DNA of 64,000 nt from an uncultured Odoribacter sp. (GCA_944321165.1 CALUKE010000001.1:310001-374000); one strand, 5' to 3'; shown: positions 1 to 10,806, counted from the stretch's first letter. Numbers and translations are program-made. The notes: generated by a model from the sequence alone, not told the origin.

Positions 1-1833
1 GCCATGCACGATATCACTGCAGCCATTCTGACCTCTACCATCGTATTTATGGCGGTATTTATTCCTGTTTCCTTCATGAGCGGTACAAGTGGAACCTTCT
101 ATAAACAATTCGGTCTGACCATGGCCGTAGCTGTCGGTATCTCAGCCATCAATGCTTTGACCCTAAGCCCCGCATTAAGCGCTCTGTTACTACAGAAAAA
201 ATCCAGAGACCGTCGCCTTACCACCTTGGTAAAAAAAGCCTACAACATTTCCTATCTGGCCTTGCATAACAAATACAAATCAGGCTTACAGTTTATGTTT
301 AAACACAAACGTTTGGTCGTTCTGTCGTTATTCTGTATTATCTTGTTGACCGGACTTCTGATGAAACATACCAAAAGCGGACTGATTCCCGATGAAGATA
401 CCGGCACACTATTTGTATCTGTAAATACAGCTCCAGGCAGCAATACCCAGTTTACAGGCAAAATTATGGATCAGGTAGAAAAAATCGTCCAATCATATCC
501 GGAAATCAAGGCCTATTCCAGAGTAGTCGGACACAGTATGACCGGAGGATCCGGATCATCCAGCGGTATGCTGATCATCCAATTGAAGGATTGGAAAGAA
601 CGGAAAGGCAAAGAACACTCGTCTACCGCTATCATGAATCGGATGAATCAGGATGCACAAAAGATTACTGACGCGGAAATATTCATCATGGCGCCCAGTA
701 TGATCGACGGATATGGAACAGGAAATGCCGTAGAACTCTACCTGCAAGATAAAAAAGGCGGGGAAATCCGGGATTTCTATAACATCTCCCAGGATTTCTT
801 CTCTGCTTTGAATCAACGTCCCGAAGTCATGGCTGCCTTCAGCTCCTTCAAAGTCGACTACGTACAATACGTGGTGGATGTCGATGCAGCGAAATGCAAA
901 CGGGCCGGCGTTTCTGCCACCGATATACTGGATGTCATTTCCGGATACTACGGAGGAATCTATGCTTCCAACATCATCCGTTTTTCCAAAGTATACCGGG
1001 TAATGATCCAGGCCGCTCCCGAACACCGCTTAGATCAGAGTTCCCTCGATAATATTTACTTCCGAAACGGAGATGATATGGCACCGGTCAGTCAATTCGT
1101 AACGCTCACTAAAACTTATGGTCCGGAAAGCTTGAGCCGTTTCAACCTGTTCAACAGTATTTCCGCCAATGTCACCATGGCCGAAGGATACAGTACCGGA
1201 GATGTGATCCAGGCCATCCGTGAAGTTGCCGAAACGACCTTACCCGAAGGATACGGTTACGAATTCGGTAGTTCTTCCCGCGAAGAAAGCCAGTCCAACA
1301 ATACAGTCTTTATTTTGATTGTCTGCGTTGTATTTATATACCTGTTGCTTTGCTCATTGTACGAAAGTTTCTTTGTACCCTTCGCTGTCATCCTTTCTGT
1401 TCCATTCGGTATTTTCGGATGTTTTGCCGCTGCCTGGATTTTCAATGTAGAAAACAACATCTATCTCCAAACCGGTATGATCATGATTATCGGCCTGCTG
1501 GCAAAAACCGCTATTCTGATCACCGAATATGCTTCCCAGCGCCGGGCGGCAGGCATGAGTATTCAGGAAGCAGCCTTCGATGCGGCCCTGGTCCGCCTGC
1601 GTCCGATCCTGATGACAGTGCTCACCATGATCTTCGGAATGTTACCGCTACTCTACGCCAGCGGTGCCAGCGCCAACGGAAACCGAACCTTGGGAGCCGG
1701 AGTGGTCGGTGGAATGCTCCTCGGAACTATCGCTTTGCTATTTATCGTCCCTCCTCTTTTCATCGTTTTGCAAAAAATGCAGGAGAAATACGGATTTATC
1801 ATTCACAGAAAACAAACAGAAAGCCATGAATAA
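1..1833 (+). CDS. RND efflux pump, inner-membrane subunit (C-terminal part, 5' end outside window)
   Basis: The reading frame is open from base 1, so this is the C-terminal 610 or so residues of a protein normally about 1,040 long. It matches the AcrB/MexB (HAE1) family, proton-driven exporters of drugs and other hydrophobic compounds in the inner membrane. The visible part starts in the transmembrane block after the first periplasmic loop (IPVSFMSGTSGTFYKQF is typical), continues through the second large periplasmic domain, and ends with a second membrane block containing the GLLAKTAILITEYA helix. A TolC-like gene overlaps its end by 8 bp and an AraC regulator follows, so this is the end of an RND efflux operon. 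The membrane-fusion subunit would be expected upstream, outside the window. Substrate cannot be told. Confidence 0.95.
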   Translation, partial: AMHDITAAILTSTIVFMAVFIPVSFMSGTSGTFYKQFGLTMAVAVGISAINALTLSPALSALLLQKKSRDRRLTTLVKKAYNISYLALHNKYKSGLQFMFKHKRLVVLSLFCIILLTGLLMKHTKSGLIPDEDTGTLFVSVNTAPGSNTQFTGKIMDQVEKIVQSYPEIKAYSRVVGHSMTGGSGSSSGMLIIQLKDWKERKGKEHSSTAIMNRMNQDAQKITDAEIFIMAPSMIDGYGTGNAVELYLQDKKGGEIRDFYNISQDFFSALNQRPEVMAAFSSFKVDYVQYVVDVDAAKCKRAGVSATDILDVISGYYGGIYASNIIRFSKVYRVMIQAAPEHRLDQSSLDNIYFRNGDDMAPVSQFVTLTKTYGPESLSRFNLFNSISANVTMAEGYSTGDVIQAIREVAETTLPEGYGYEFGSSSREESQSNNTVFILIVCVVFIYLLLCSLYESFFVPFAVILSVPFGIFGCFAAAWIFNVENNIYLQTGMIMIIGLLAKTAILITEYASQRRAAGMSIQEAAFDAALVRLRPILMTVLTMIFGMLPLLYASGASANGNRTLGAGVVGGMLLGTIALLFIVPPLFIVLQKMQEKYGFIIHRKQTESHE

Positions 1834-3163
1834 ACACATTTTCTATCGCATCCACCGTTTTATTTTCACTGCTATATTGGCGATCAGCATGTCCGGATGC
1901 GGCATATACAATACCTTCCAAACACCACCATACGAAGAGTTAACCGAAGGAGCCTACGGAACAAAAACAAGCTCAGATACGATCTCACTCGGAGAATTGC
2001 ATTGGCAGGATTTCTTTCAGGATAGCTATTTGCAATCTTTCATTGAAAAAGCATTGCAAAACAACACCGATTTGCAATGCGCCCTTTTGAAGATCGAGGA
2101 GGCTCAGGCATCGCTCAAAGCCGCCCGACTGGCTTTTCTGCCCTCTTTCGATGCTTCACCCGCCAGCAGTTACAACGATGGGTGGGATGTCCAACTGCCA
2201 GTCAATGCCAGTTGGGAAATAGATTTATTTGGAAGTCTACGCAATGCCAAAAAGAAAAAACAGGCAGCTTTGCTCCAGAGCGAAGCCTACCGGCAAGCTG
2301 TCCGTTCACAACTGATAGCAACCGTAGCAACCACTTATTACACACTTTTATCCTTAGATGCCCAATATAACACATACGAAGAGACTGAAGAAACCTGGAA
2401 ACAGAATGTCATTGTCACACAGCGATTGATGGAAGCCGGCAAATACAATGCAGCCGCTCTTTCACAGACTAAAGCCAATTACTATAATGTCTGCAATCAA
2501 CTGATCGATATCCGTCAGGAAATTCAAAAAACAGAGAACGAACTCTGCAGTCTTCTGGGGGAAAAACCTCATGCGATTGAACGGGGGAAACTGCAGGAAT
2601 GGCAAAGTCCCGAAATAATCCGTATCGGTATCCCCGTGAAAGTCTTATCCAAGCGTCCGGATGTAAAACAAGCCGAATATACTTTGGCTCAGGCTTTCTA
2701 TTCAACCCAGGAAGCACGGGCAGCCTTTTACCCTGCACTGACCATTACGGGAAGCTATGATTTTCACCACAGTTTATACGAAGCTCTCGGTTCCCTGTTT
2801 CAACCCATTTTTCAACGAGGCACTTTAAAGGCCAATCTGAAAATCTCCAAAGCGGCACAACAGGAAGCCGAACTAACCTTCCGACAAACCATCATCGACG
2901 CCGGCATAGAGGTAAACAACGCTTTAAGTGCAGTAAAAAACACTCAAGCCAAAACCTTGAATTATACCAAACAGGTAAAACATCTGGAAGATGCCGTTAA
3001 CAGTACCCAATTACTCATGAAACACAGTTCTACCACTTACCTGGAAGTACTTACGGCACAACAGACACTGCTGGAAGCTCAGATTAACAAAATCACGAAT
3101 CATCTCTCGGAGATATCGAACGTTATCACTCTCTATCAAGCCTTAGGCGGAGGATGCAACTAA
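1826..3163 (+). CDS. TolC/NodT-family outer membrane efflux lipoprotein
   Basis: Outer-membrane channel partner of the preceding RND pump. I chose the ATG at 1826, which overlaps the pump's stop codon and gives 445 residues with a lipoprotein signal: positive n-region, hydrophobic stretch, and SMSGC with Cys25 as lipidation site. A longer in-frame start at 1664 would lie deep inside the pump gene and lack a signal. The protein has two internally repeated halves rich in long helices (e.g. AQASLKAARLAFLPSFDASP, and QARAAFYPAL-type segments), the usual outer-membrane efflux protein arrangement. The stop is 18 bp before the AraC gene, so all three are probably co-transcribed. Confidence 0.93.
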   Translation: MNKHIFYRIHRFIFTAILAISMSGCGIYNTFQTPPYEELTEGAYGTKTSSDTISLGELHWQDFFQDSYLQSFIEKALQNNTDLQCALLKIEEAQASLKAARLAFLPSFDASPASSYNDGWDVQLPVNASWEIDLFGSLRNAKKKKQAALLQSEAYRQAVRSQLIATVATTYYTLLSLDAQYNTYEETEETWKQNVIVTQRLMEAGKYNAAALSQTKANYYNVCNQLIDIRQEIQKTENELCSLLGEKPHAIERGKLQEWQSPEIIRIGIPVKVLSKRPDVKQAEYTLAQAFYSTQEARAAFYPALTITGSYDFHHSLYEALGSLFQPIFQRGTLKANLKISKAAQQEAELTFRQTIIDAGIEVNNALSAVKNTQAKTLNYTKQVKHLEDAVNSTQLLMKHSSTTYLEVLTAQQTLLEAQINKITNHLSEISNVITLYQALGGGCN

Positions 3164-3181
3164 CAATAAATCTTTGAAGAT

Positions 3182-4084
3182 ATGAACAATTTCGAAACTT
3201 TTTCATCCCTTTTCTTAGAAAAATATCAGGAACAGGGAGTTATGCTGACAGAATTGAAACAAAACAATTATTCCCTGAAATCCTTTCAGAGCTTTCCTCC
3301 CATATCTGCTTTAGTCTTGCATATCATGGTATTAAAAGGATCCATGCAAATCACCATCGACAATGTCCAACATCACTGTACAAAAGAGAAAAATAATCTG
3401 ATCACCATCAAACCGATCAACCGGATTTCCGATATTCAGATAACATCGGATTTTTTAGGTCATGTCATTGCATTATCCAAACATTTCATGGATAATGCAA
3501 CCCCCAAAGTCAAACCGATCGCCTTCAGCGATGTCATACTGACTCGTCTATACCATACTTTTACTTTAAGCAAAGCCAATATCGAAATACTTTCCAACCA
3601 TTTCCATCTCCTGTTGAAAAACTGTGGAGGCGGAAACTCCACTTTGGACAAATACATATTCCAATGTGTCGCCCTATTATACCATTTAAAAATTCTAAAA
3701 GTATCTTTTACAGAAATACAAAACAAACAGACTCAACGGGATATATCCAGAGCAGCGATGCTTTGCAATCAATTCTTTGAACTTTTGGCACAGCATGTCG
3801 AACAAGAGCACGAAGTTGCTTTCTATGCCAACCAACTGAATATCACCTCTCACTATTTGAGCAAAATCACTTATCAATACATCGGCTCTTCTGCCAATAA
3901 AATTATTGCCAACGAATTGATAACCATAGCCTCCATACTACTTCGGAATCCTCAATATACCTTGCAACAAATTGCCGACCGCCTGCATTTCTGCGATCAG
4001 TCCTCATTCGGCAAATTTTTCAAAAAGCATACAGGAAAAACCCCGATCACTTACCGGAGAGAATCCTGTTTGCCTTTGGAATAG
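3182..4084 (+). CDS. AraC-family transcriptional regulator of the RND efflux operon
   Basis: 300 residues. The C-terminal third (about 190-300) carries the two helix-turn-helix motifs of AraC/XylS proteins: LNITSHYLSKITYQYIG, then LQQIADRLHFCDQSSFGKFF followed by KKHTGKTPITYR. The N-terminal 180 residues would be the cupin-like sensor and dimerisation part. Lying 18 bp after the efflux lipoprotein on the same strand, it probably controls its own operon, an inference from position. A second, distantly similar AraC gene sits beside the other efflux operon in this window (28349-29260). The ligand is unknown. Confidence 0.92.
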   Translation: MNNFETFSSLFLEKYQEQGVMLTELKQNNYSLKSFQSFPPISALVLHIMVLKGSMQITIDNVQHHCTKEKNNLITIKPINRISDIQITSDFLGHVIALSKHFMDNATPKVKPIAFSDVILTRLYHTFTLSKANIEILSNHFHLLLKNCGGGNSTLDKYIFQCVALLYHLKILKVSFTEIQNKQTQRDISRAAMLCNQFFELLAQHVEQEHEVAFYANQLNITSHYLSKITYQYIGSSANKIIANELITIASILLRNPQYTLQQIADRLHFCDQSSFGKFFKKHTGKTPITYRRESCLPLE

Positions 4085-4086
4085 GG

Positions 4087-4677
4087 TTACCACTTGTTGT
4101 AATGGACCTTAGCCGGATTCCACTTATCTTTAGGACTGTGCGGCATAGCAGGATATCCGACAGGTATGACACACAAAGACTGGATTTCTTCTGGAATTTC
4201 CGTATATCTCTTGACAACCTCCATCCGGTCCGGATAAGGATAAGTGGCCGTCCAGACAGCACCCAGTTCCAAGGCTTCTGCTGCCAACAATATATTTTGA
4301 GCGACGGCCGAACAATCAACATACCAGTAAGCCGATTTTGTCGTATCGCCGCAAACGACAATGGCCATTGGAGCTTCTTTCAACATCTTGGCATACGGCA
4401 AGGCTGCCGCCATCGAATCGAGTACTTCTCGCTGGTCGATAACGATCAACTCCCACGGACGTACATCTTTCCCGCTTGGTGCCGCCATTCCGGCTTTCAG
4501 CAAAGTTTCCACCTTCTCCTTTTCTATCGGTTTCGGCAAATATTTCCGAACACTTTTCCGTCCCAGGATATTCTCAATGGCATCCCGAGTAAGAGTTTTC
4601 TCCTCTTTTTTTTCTGAATCACAAGCAACCATAACCAAAAAAATAATCGCTAAAAAATAAAACAATTTTGTATTCAT
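4087..4677 (-). CDS. Nitroreductase-family lipoprotein
   Basis: 196 residues. The start encodes a lipoprotein signal with lipobox VMVAC (Cys19), so the protein is predicted to be membrane-anchored on the periplasmic side, unusual for this normally cytoplasmic FMN enzyme family. The fold signature is clear: RKSVRKYLPKPI near residue 40 (FMN phosphate contact), MAAPSGKDVRPWELIVID, and a late ALELGAVWTATYPYP segment. Members reduce nitro groups, quinones or flavins with NAD(P)H. It is last in a tightly spaced minus-strand run (11 bp after the metallo-hydrolase). It converges on the AraC gene, with only 2 bp between the two stop codons. Confidence 0.9.
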   Translation of the reverse strand: MNTKLFYFLAIIFLVMVACDSEKKEEKTLTRDAIENILGRKSVRKYLPKPIEKEKVETLLKAGMAAPSGKDVRPWELIVIDQREVLDSMAAALPYAKMLKEAPMAIVVCGDTTKSAYWYVDCSAVAQNILLAAEALELGAVWTATYPYPDRMEVVKRYTEIPEEIQSLCVIPVGYPAMPHSPKDKWNPAKVHYNKW

Positions 4678-4688
4678 CTCTTTTATAT

Positions 4689-5684
4689 TTAGATCCTTCG
4701 GAGTTTTACCACTTCTCCCAACGCCGGAATTTTTACCCGAACATTCCGTTTACGGGCCTCTTCAGCAAAAACCGTCGGAGGATCGCTCAACGGTTCATCC
4801 GAGAGATCAAAAGTACCATAGTGCATCGGTATGGTCACCCCGGCCTTCATCTGAGATGAGGCGGTTAAAGTATCATAGGGAGAAATATGATTCGGCTGCA
4901 TAAACCAACGGGGTTTATAAGCACCGATTCCCAACAACGCATAATCGGGAGCACCGAACAATTCCTCAATTTCCTTAAAATGAGTCGAATAGCCAGTATC
5001 TCCGCCATAATAAACCGAAAGCTCATCCGTCTGCAACATAAAAGCTCCCCACAACCGCTGTCCTCCATCATTCAAAGAACGCTTGCTCCAATGCTGCGCC
5101 GGCAAAAAAGTAATCTTCAAGCGTTCCTCCACCATCTGCTGATACCAACCGGCTTCAATCACCTGAATATCGGGAAACCAGCCTCGCATCAATTCCCGCA
5201 TGCCCAAACCGCAAAATACTTTCATCTGCGGATTATTCTCATACAAACGGGTAATGCTGGGTTTGTCCATGTGATCGAAATGATCATGACTGATCAACAA
5301 ATAATCAATGTCCTTAAAAATATCGGGATCGGCAGGACATTTACTTTTCCGACGTACAAAAGGAATATGTCCGAAAACCGGATCAAACATCAATCGAGCC
5401 CCCGCCAGCTGCATAAAAAAAGAGTTATGTCCCAACCACACCAGGGCATCTCCGACAATTCCCTGAATACTGTGCAAAGGGAATAACTGCGGTTCCCACT
5501 GTTCCGTTTTCTTTTCTTTCCGCTGTGGATTCGGAGAAAAACGCCACTTCAACACATTTCCGAACCCATGCTTCGAACGATGCTGACGGTTTACAAAACG
5601 CCCCTTCACCACAGGATTTCCTCTCCAATAAGGTTTTACTGTGATCAGTCCTTCATTTCTACGAAATGTAATCCGTTCCCCCAT
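4689..5684 (-). CDS. Metallo-beta-lactamase-fold hydrolase (UlaG/NAPE-PLD-like)
   Basis: 331 residues. The metal-binding motif SHDHFDHMD (HxHxDH) is intact. Further motifs are WLGHNSFFMQ before it, LPAQHWSKR and YYGGDTGY after it, and a late MHYGTFD histidine, which together match the UlaG/RomA/NAPE-PLD branch of the metallo-beta-lactamase fold. The protein is cytoplasmic (no signal). The substrate is probably a phosphodiester or lactone but is not determined by sequence. It lies between the shikimate kinase gene (50 bp) and the nitroreductase (11 bp) in the parE-parC chain. The context does not hint at a shared pathway. Confidence 0.88.
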   Translation of the reverse strand: MGERITFRRNEGLITVKPYWRGNPVVKGRFVNRQHRSKHGFGNVLKWRFSPNPQRKEKKTEQWEPQLFPLHSIQGIVGDALVWLGHNSFFMQLAGARLMFDPVFGHIPFVRRKSKCPADPDIFKDIDYLLISHDHFDHMDKPSITRLYENNPQMKVFCGLGMRELMRGWFPDIQVIEAGWYQQMVEERLKITFLPAQHWSKRSLNDGGQRLWGAFMLQTDELSVYYGGDTGYSTHFKEIEELFGAPDYALLGIGAYKPRWFMQPNHISPYDTLTASSQMKAGVTIPMHYGTFDLSDEPLSDPPTVFAEEARKRNVRVKIPALGEVVKLRRI

Positions 5685-5734
5685 ACACGATCATTTATAT
5701 CAATTGCTTCAAAATTTCCAAATCATTCCGTCCC

Positions 5735-6193
5735 TTAACGAATCTCTTCTTTCGCCTGTCGGTAAAACGGCAAACGCTCTGCCAAATGTCGGGAAACATA
5801 TTCTCGAATTTCCCCGTCATTGAGTTTACTGACCAGCGGACGTCTGTGTTTGCCCCGAATCAAGCGTTCTACAATCGTATCGATATCGGTATTGAGAAAT
5901 AAGGTCAATCCCTGGGCATTCATATACTCCATGTTCTGATTGAAACAAGGAGTGCCACCCCCCGTTGAAAGCACAAAACTCTCATACAATTCGCACACCT
6001 CTTTCAGATAAGCGGTTTCCAGGCAACGGAAACCGACTTCTCCCACCTGTGCAAAAATCTCCGGAATACTCCGATGTTCCCGATCAACGATATAAGCATC
6101 CAGATCGATAAACCGGATTCCCAGTTCTTCCGCCATGACTCTTCCCCGACGGGTCTTCCCACTAGCCATATATCCGACCAAGAAATATTTCAT
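5735..6193 (-). CDS. aroK: Shikimate kinase
   Basis: 152 residues, slightly shorter than the usual 165-175. It phosphorylates shikimate at the 3-hydroxyl with ATP on the way to chorismate and aromatic amino acids. Visible signatures are the Walker A loop GYMASGKT (residues 7-14), the IDLD acidic pair, FRCLE (shikimate-binding Arg plus Glu), STGGGTPC, the lid arginines in HRRPL, and ERLPFY near the end. It starts 6 bp after parC, so it is almost certainly translated from the topoisomerase IV message. No other aromatic pathway gene is nearby. Confidence 0.93.
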   Translation of the reverse strand: MKYFLVGYMASGKTRRGRVMAEELGIRFIDLDAYIVDREHRSIPEIFAQVGEVGFRCLETAYLKEVCELYESFVLSTGGGTPCFNQNMEYMNAQGLTLFLNTDIDTIVERLIRGKHRRPLVSKLNDGEIREYVSRHLAERLPFYRQAKEEIR

Positions 6194-6199
6194 ATATTT

Positions 6200-8944
6200 T
6201 TATTCAAAGTCCAATGTCATCTGTTCCTCTCCAGCCATCTTCTCCGGATTCGTTACTTCAAGCTCTACCTCCGGATAGTCTTCCGAAGCCTCCTCTTCTC
6301 TCTCCAAAGGCTCGATTTCACGAATTTCTTTCACCTCAAAAGTAGTGATCCGTTTTCCACGGGCCTTATAGGATTTCTCTCCAATAAACTCATCGGCTAC
6401 AATCACCTCTGCCGGTCGAGCCTCATACTTGCCGCCAAATACCACTTCGAAACGAGGATGCTTCTCATCACTCAGACATACCAAACGCGATCCCTCCGTC
6501 TCTCCGATGATCGAATTCAGTTTTCCGGAATCCTCGAAACGAAAGCGTTTCAGGTAATAATATTGCTGCTCCGCATCAAAAAAGACTGCCGACCAGACTT
6601 TATCCGCTTCAAATCTTTCGAACACCCGATATCCCTCCTCATAATGATTGTTCAAATCAAAGTCTGTCGTATGAAAAACACCATTCTGGCTTACCACCAA
6701 AATACGATCATCTCCCTGAAATTCACCCAAATATTTCCCCCGATTATCTGTATTCAGACGCAACACATCCTCATCCAGCCAAATCTTACAGCCGCCCAGA
6801 GTCGATACTCCTTTTTGTACAACACTGATTTTATGTATATCGTTTTTCGACAAGGTATTTCCCTGAGAATCGCGTCCCTTGATCGCCAGATCGGCAAAAT
6901 CATATTCAAAAACCAGTTTTTTCAAATTCGGTTTCGGTTTCAGACATACCTTGATCACTTCTGCCTCCCCATTCGGATTCGCAGAAAAATACAAAATCCG
7001 GGAACCGGCAGCCCCTTTGGTCAAATTATAAACCTTGTCACGGGTAACCCCCATGACATTGAAACGTTTCACATAAGCAGCCCCGTATTTCCCATCCCGA
7101 TAAACCACATTGTAAATCGTTCGCTTATCGTTTTTCTTGAAGACATTCACAAATTGAATATCCTTTCCCACAAAAATCTTATCGGCAACTTTCGTTACGT
7201 AATATGAACCGTCTTTCTTAAAGACAATGACGTCGTCCATGTCCGAACATTCACAGATGAATTCATCTTTTTTCAAGGCAGTCCCGATAAAGCCTTCTTC
7301 CCGGTTGATATACAATTTTTCATTGGCAATCACCACCTTGGCGGCTTCGATATTTTCAAAATTACGGATTTCCGTTTTCCGCTCCCGTCCTTTGCCATAT
7401 TTGGCCTTTATCCGCTCGTAATAGGCAATGGAATAAGGAATGATATGTTCTATGTTATTTCTGACTTCCGCGATCTCTTCGTTCAAACTTTGAATGTAGC
7501 GATCCGCCTCTTCCGAATTGAACTTCAAGATACGCTTCATCTTGATTTCCAAAAGCTTCTTCACATCCTCATCCGTCACCTCCCGATAGAGTGCCGGCAG
7601 GAAAGGTTGTAAACGCCGATGAACATGTGCAATCACTACCTCCAGAGTTTCCCCCTCCTCAAACTGTTTATCTTTGTAAATACGCTCTTCAATAAAGATC
7701 CGCTCCAAAGAAACATAATGCAACTCTTCCAGCAACTCATTCAAACGAATTTCCAGCTCTTGCTTCAACAAAGCAACCGTATCATCGGCAGACTTCCGAA
7801 GAATATCGGAAATCGGCATGAATCGCGGCTTCTCATCTTCAATCACACAGGAATTGGGAGAAATCGACAACTCGCAATCCGTAAACGCATACAGGGCATC
7901 GATGGTCTTATCCGAAGAAACGCCGGGAGCCAGCTGTATCAATATTTCCACCTCCCGGGCTGTATTGTCATCGATCTTCTTGATCTTGATCTTTCCTTTC
8001 TCATTGGCTTTGAGAATACTGTCTATCAAAGTCGAAGTCGTACGGCCATACGGTATTTCCGTTATCTTCAAGGCTTTATTATTGCCATCCTTTTCAATTC
8101 TGGCCCGGATCTTGACATTTCCGCCCCGCATACCGTCGCAATATTTGGATACATCGATCATCCCCCCGGTCGGAAAATCCGGATAAAGTACAAAATCCTC
8201 CTGTTTCAGATGAGCGATACAAGCATCGATCAATTCGTTAAAGTTATGAGGCAGGATCTTGGAAGCCAACCCCACAGCAATTCCTTCCACTCCCTGCGCC
8301 AAAAGCAACGGAAACTTGATAGGCAAGGTAATCGGTTCCCGGTTACGGCCGTCATACGACGGTTTCCAATGGGTCGTTTTGGGATTAAAGACAACCTCCA
8401 GGGCAAATTTGGACAAACGGGCCTCAATATACCGGGGAGCCGCCGCCCCGTCTCCGGTAAGAATGTTTCCCCAATTCCCCTGACAATCGATCAATAAATC
8501 CTTTTGTCCCAACTGTACCAGGGCATCCCCGATAGAAGCATCTCCGTGAGGATGGTATTTCATGGTGTTCCCGATGATATTGGCCACTTTATTATAACGG
8601 CCGTCATCCAGTTCCCGCATGGAATGCAAAATACGGCGCTGAACCGGCTTCAACCCGTCATTCACATAAGGCACCGCCCGTTCGAGAATCACATAGGACG
8701 CATAATCCAGGAACCACTTCTGATACATCCCGTCCAAATGCTGAATGGAACGAATCCGACCGTTTTCCTCTCCGGCATCCCCCATGACCAGCTGCGGTAC
8801 CTCGTCTTCCTCCAGCGAAGAGACCATTTCATCCACACTCTCAGCAGATAGTGTCTCCCGTTTGTCAGCCGATTCCTGTTCATTTTCTTCTTCCCGACGT
8901 CCGCCTTCCATATTCAAATCCATGTCGATTATATCCTCACCCAT
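6200..8944 (-). CDS. parC: DNA topoisomerase IV subunit A
   Basis: 914 residues. DNA-cleaving subunit of topoisomerase IV, which decatenates sister chromosomes. The active-site tyrosine is in APRYIEARL (Tyr172), and the quinolone-resistance region reads YHPHGDASIGDAL (about 130-142). The first 65 residues form an acidic leader before the conserved RSIQHLDGMYQKWFLDYAS start. The C-terminal beta-pinwheel is recognisable by repeated blades, and the tail is again acidic. The gene begins 20 bp after parE, the usual pairing, which separates it from gyrA. Confidence 0.95.
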   Translation of the reverse strand: MGEDIIDMDLNMEGGRREEENEQESADKRETLSAESVDEMVSSLEEDEVPQLVMGDAGEENGRIRSIQHLDGMYQKWFLDYASYVILERAVPYVNDGLKPVQRRILHSMRELDDGRYNKVANIIGNTMKYHPHGDASIGDALVQLGQKDLLIDCQGNWGNILTGDGAAAPRYIEARLSKFALEVVFNPKTTHWKPSYDGRNREPITLPIKFPLLLAQGVEGIAVGLASKILPHNFNELIDACIAHLKQEDFVLYPDFPTGGMIDVSKYCDGMRGGNVKIRARIEKDGNNKALKITEIPYGRTTSTLIDSILKANEKGKIKIKKIDDNTAREVEILIQLAPGVSSDKTIDALYAFTDCELSISPNSCVIEDEKPRFMPISDILRKSADDTVALLKQELEIRLNELLEELHYVSLERIFIEERIYKDKQFEEGETLEVVIAHVHRRLQPFLPALYREVTDEDVKKLLEIKMKRILKFNSEEADRYIQSLNEEIAEVRNNIEHIIPYSIAYYERIKAKYGKGRERKTEIRNFENIEAAKVVIANEKLYINREEGFIGTALKKDEFICECSDMDDVIVFKKDGSYYVTKVADKIFVGKDIQFVNVFKKNDKRTIYNVVYRDGKYGAAYVKRFNVMGVTRDKVYNLTKGAAGSRILYFSANPNGEAEVIKVCLKPKPNLKKLVFEYDFADLAIKGRDSQGNTLSKNDIHKISVVQKGVSTLGGCKIWLDEDVLRLNTDNRGKYLGEFQGDDRILVVSQNGVFHTTDFDLNNHYEEGYRVFERFEADKVWSAVFFDAEQQYYYLKRFRFEDSGKLNSIIGETEGSRLVCLSDEKHPRFEVVFGGKYEARPAEVIVADEFIGEKSYKARGKRITTFEVKEIREIEPLEREEEASEDYPEVELEVTNPEKMAGEEQMTLDFE

Positions 8945-8964
8945 AAAAACTTTTGATTAAATCC

Positions 8965-10806
8965 TTATCTTAATTCATCCTTCTCGATATACAGATTGTC
9001 GATGATAAAATCCTGCCGTTCCGGTGTATTTTTCCCCATATAATAGCTCAACACCCCTTCTATCGAATCTCCTTTGGACAGACGCACCGGTTCCAGCCGG
9101 ATATCCTTCCCGATAAAATGCACAAACTCATTCGGGGAAATCTCACCCAATCCCTTGAAACGGGTAATCTCGGGCTTCGGTCCCAATTTCTGAATGGCAT
9201 TCTCCCGTTCGGCATCGCTATAACAATAGCGGGTTTCCTTTTTATTTCTCACCCGGAACAGCGGAGTCTGCAGAATATACACATGTCCGGAACGGATCAG
9301 ATCCGGGAAAAATTGCAGAAAAAACGTCAGCAGCAACAGACGGATATGCATGCCGTCCACATCGGCATCAGTCGCGATAATGACATTGTTATACCGCAAT
9401 TCCTCCAGTCCGTCTTCAATATTCAGGGCCGCCTGCAACAGATTGAACTCCTCATTTTCATACACCACTTTTTTCGTCAAACCATAGGAATTCAGAGGCT
9501 TTCCCCGTAAACTGAACACAGCCTGTGTATTCACATCCCGGGATTTGGTAATCGAACCGCTGGCCGAATCCCCCTCCGTAATAAAAATGGAAGATTCATT
9601 CTTCCGTTCATGATTGGTATTGAAATGCACCCGGCAATCCCGTAATTTACGATTATGCAGACTGACCTGTTTCGCCCTTTCCCGAGCGATTTTCTGTACC
9701 CCGGACATGGCTTTCCGCTCCTTTTCCGTCTCCACGATTTTCCGCAAAAGCAATTCTGCCGTATCCGGATTCCGATGCAAATAATTGTCCAACTCTTTGG
9801 TGACGAAATCCATGATAAAATTCCGCACTGACGGACCTTCAGGTCCCACATCTTTGGATCCCAGCTTGGTCTTGGTCTGCGACTCGAACACCGGTTCCTG
9901 CACCTTGATACTGATCGCCCCGATAATGGAAGTCCGTATATCCGATATTTCAAAATCTTTCTTGTAAAAATCCCGGATCGTTTTTGCCACCGCTTCCCGG
10001 AATGCATTCAGATGCGTTCCCCCCTGTGTCGTATGCTGTCCGTTTACAAACGAATAATACTCTTCGCCATATTGACGTCCATGGGTCATGGCCATCTCGA
10101 TATCCTCTCCCTTGAGATGAATGATGGGATAGAGTCCCTCCCCGCTCATATTCTCTGTCAGGAGATCGTACAATCCTCTTTTGGAATAATATTTATGATC
10201 GTTGAACCAGATCGTCAAACCCGTATTCAAAAACACATAATTCTTCACCATGGCTTCCAAATACTCGACAATATAATGATAATTACCGAAAATATCCTTG
10301 TCGGCCAGGAAAGTCACCAATGTTCCATTTGGCTGGTCTGTCGGCTCGATCTCCCGTTCTTCCACCATTTTTGCCCGACAATAACGGACATATTTGGTTT
10401 CTCCATCCCGGAAAGACTGGATTTCAAAACTTTCCGACAAAGCATTCACCGCCTTGATACCCACTCCATTCAATCCTACCGCCTTTTTGAAAGCCTTCGA
10501 ATCATATTTCGCCCCGGTATTCATTTTCGAAGAAGCATCCACCAGTTTACCCAAAGGTATCCCCCGGCCATAATCCCGGACGGAAACCTTGCGATCCTCC
10601 ACCCGTATGATAATTTCCGAACCGCTCCCCATGGCAAACTCATCGATGGAATTATCCACTACCTCCTTGACCAGAATGTAAATGCCATCATCAGGCGCAG
10701 AACCGTCTCCCAACTTACCAATATACATGCCCGGACGCAAACGGATGTGCTCCTGCCAATCCAGCGTCCTGATCGAATCTTCCGAATAATTTTCTACCAT
10801 CAACAA
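8965..10806 (-). CDS. parE: DNA topoisomerase IV subunit B
   Basis: 613 residues. ATPase subunit of topoisomerase IV. The N-terminal GHKL ATPase has [18 protein letters not shown] and the GRGIPLG lid. The TOPRIM domain has [10 protein letters not shown] and [15 protein letters not shown], and the end has [13 protein letters not shown]. The length is typical of ParE/GyrB proteins without insertions. A second ATG two codons downstream is an equally possible start. It heads the chain parE-parC-aroK-hydrolase-nitroreductase on this strand, and about 210 bp of non-coding DNA separates it from birA upstream. Confidence 0.95.
   Translation of the reverse strand: MLMVENYSEDSIRTLDWQEHIRLRPGMYIGKLGDGSAPDDGIYILVKEVVDNSIDEFAMGSGSEIIIRVEDRKVSVRDYGRGIPLGKLVDASSKMNTGAKYDSKAFKKAVGLNGVGIKAVNALSESFEIQSFRDGETKYVRYCRAKMVEEREIEPTDQPNGTLVTFLADKDIFGNYHYIVEYLEAMVKNYVFLNTGLTIWFNDHKYYSKRGLYDLLTENMSGEGLYPIIHLKGEDIEMAMTHGRQYGEEYYSFVNGQHTTQGGTHLNAFREAVAKTIRDFYKKDFEISDIRTSIIGAISIKVQEPVFESQTKTKLGSKDVGPEGPSVRNFIMDFVTKELDNYLHRNPDTAELLLRKIVETEKERKAMSGVQKIARERAKQVSLHNRKLRDCRVHFNTNHERKNESSIFITEGDSASGSITKSRDVNTQAVFSLRGKPLNSYGLTKKVVYENEEFNLLQAALNIEDGLEELRYNNVIIATDADVDGMHIRLLLLTFFLQFFPDLIRSGHVYILQTPLFRVRNKKETRYCYSDAERENAIQKLGPKPEITRFKGLGEISPNEFVHFIGKDIRLEPVRLSKGDSIEGVLSYYMGKNTPERQDFIIDNLYIEKDELR

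Noticed and set aside
6074..7207. A 377-codon plus-strand open frame opposite the shikimate kinase and parC genes
   Set aside because: It is the antisense shadow of well-conserved genes, with Ile/Phe/Arg-rich nonsense composition and no motif.
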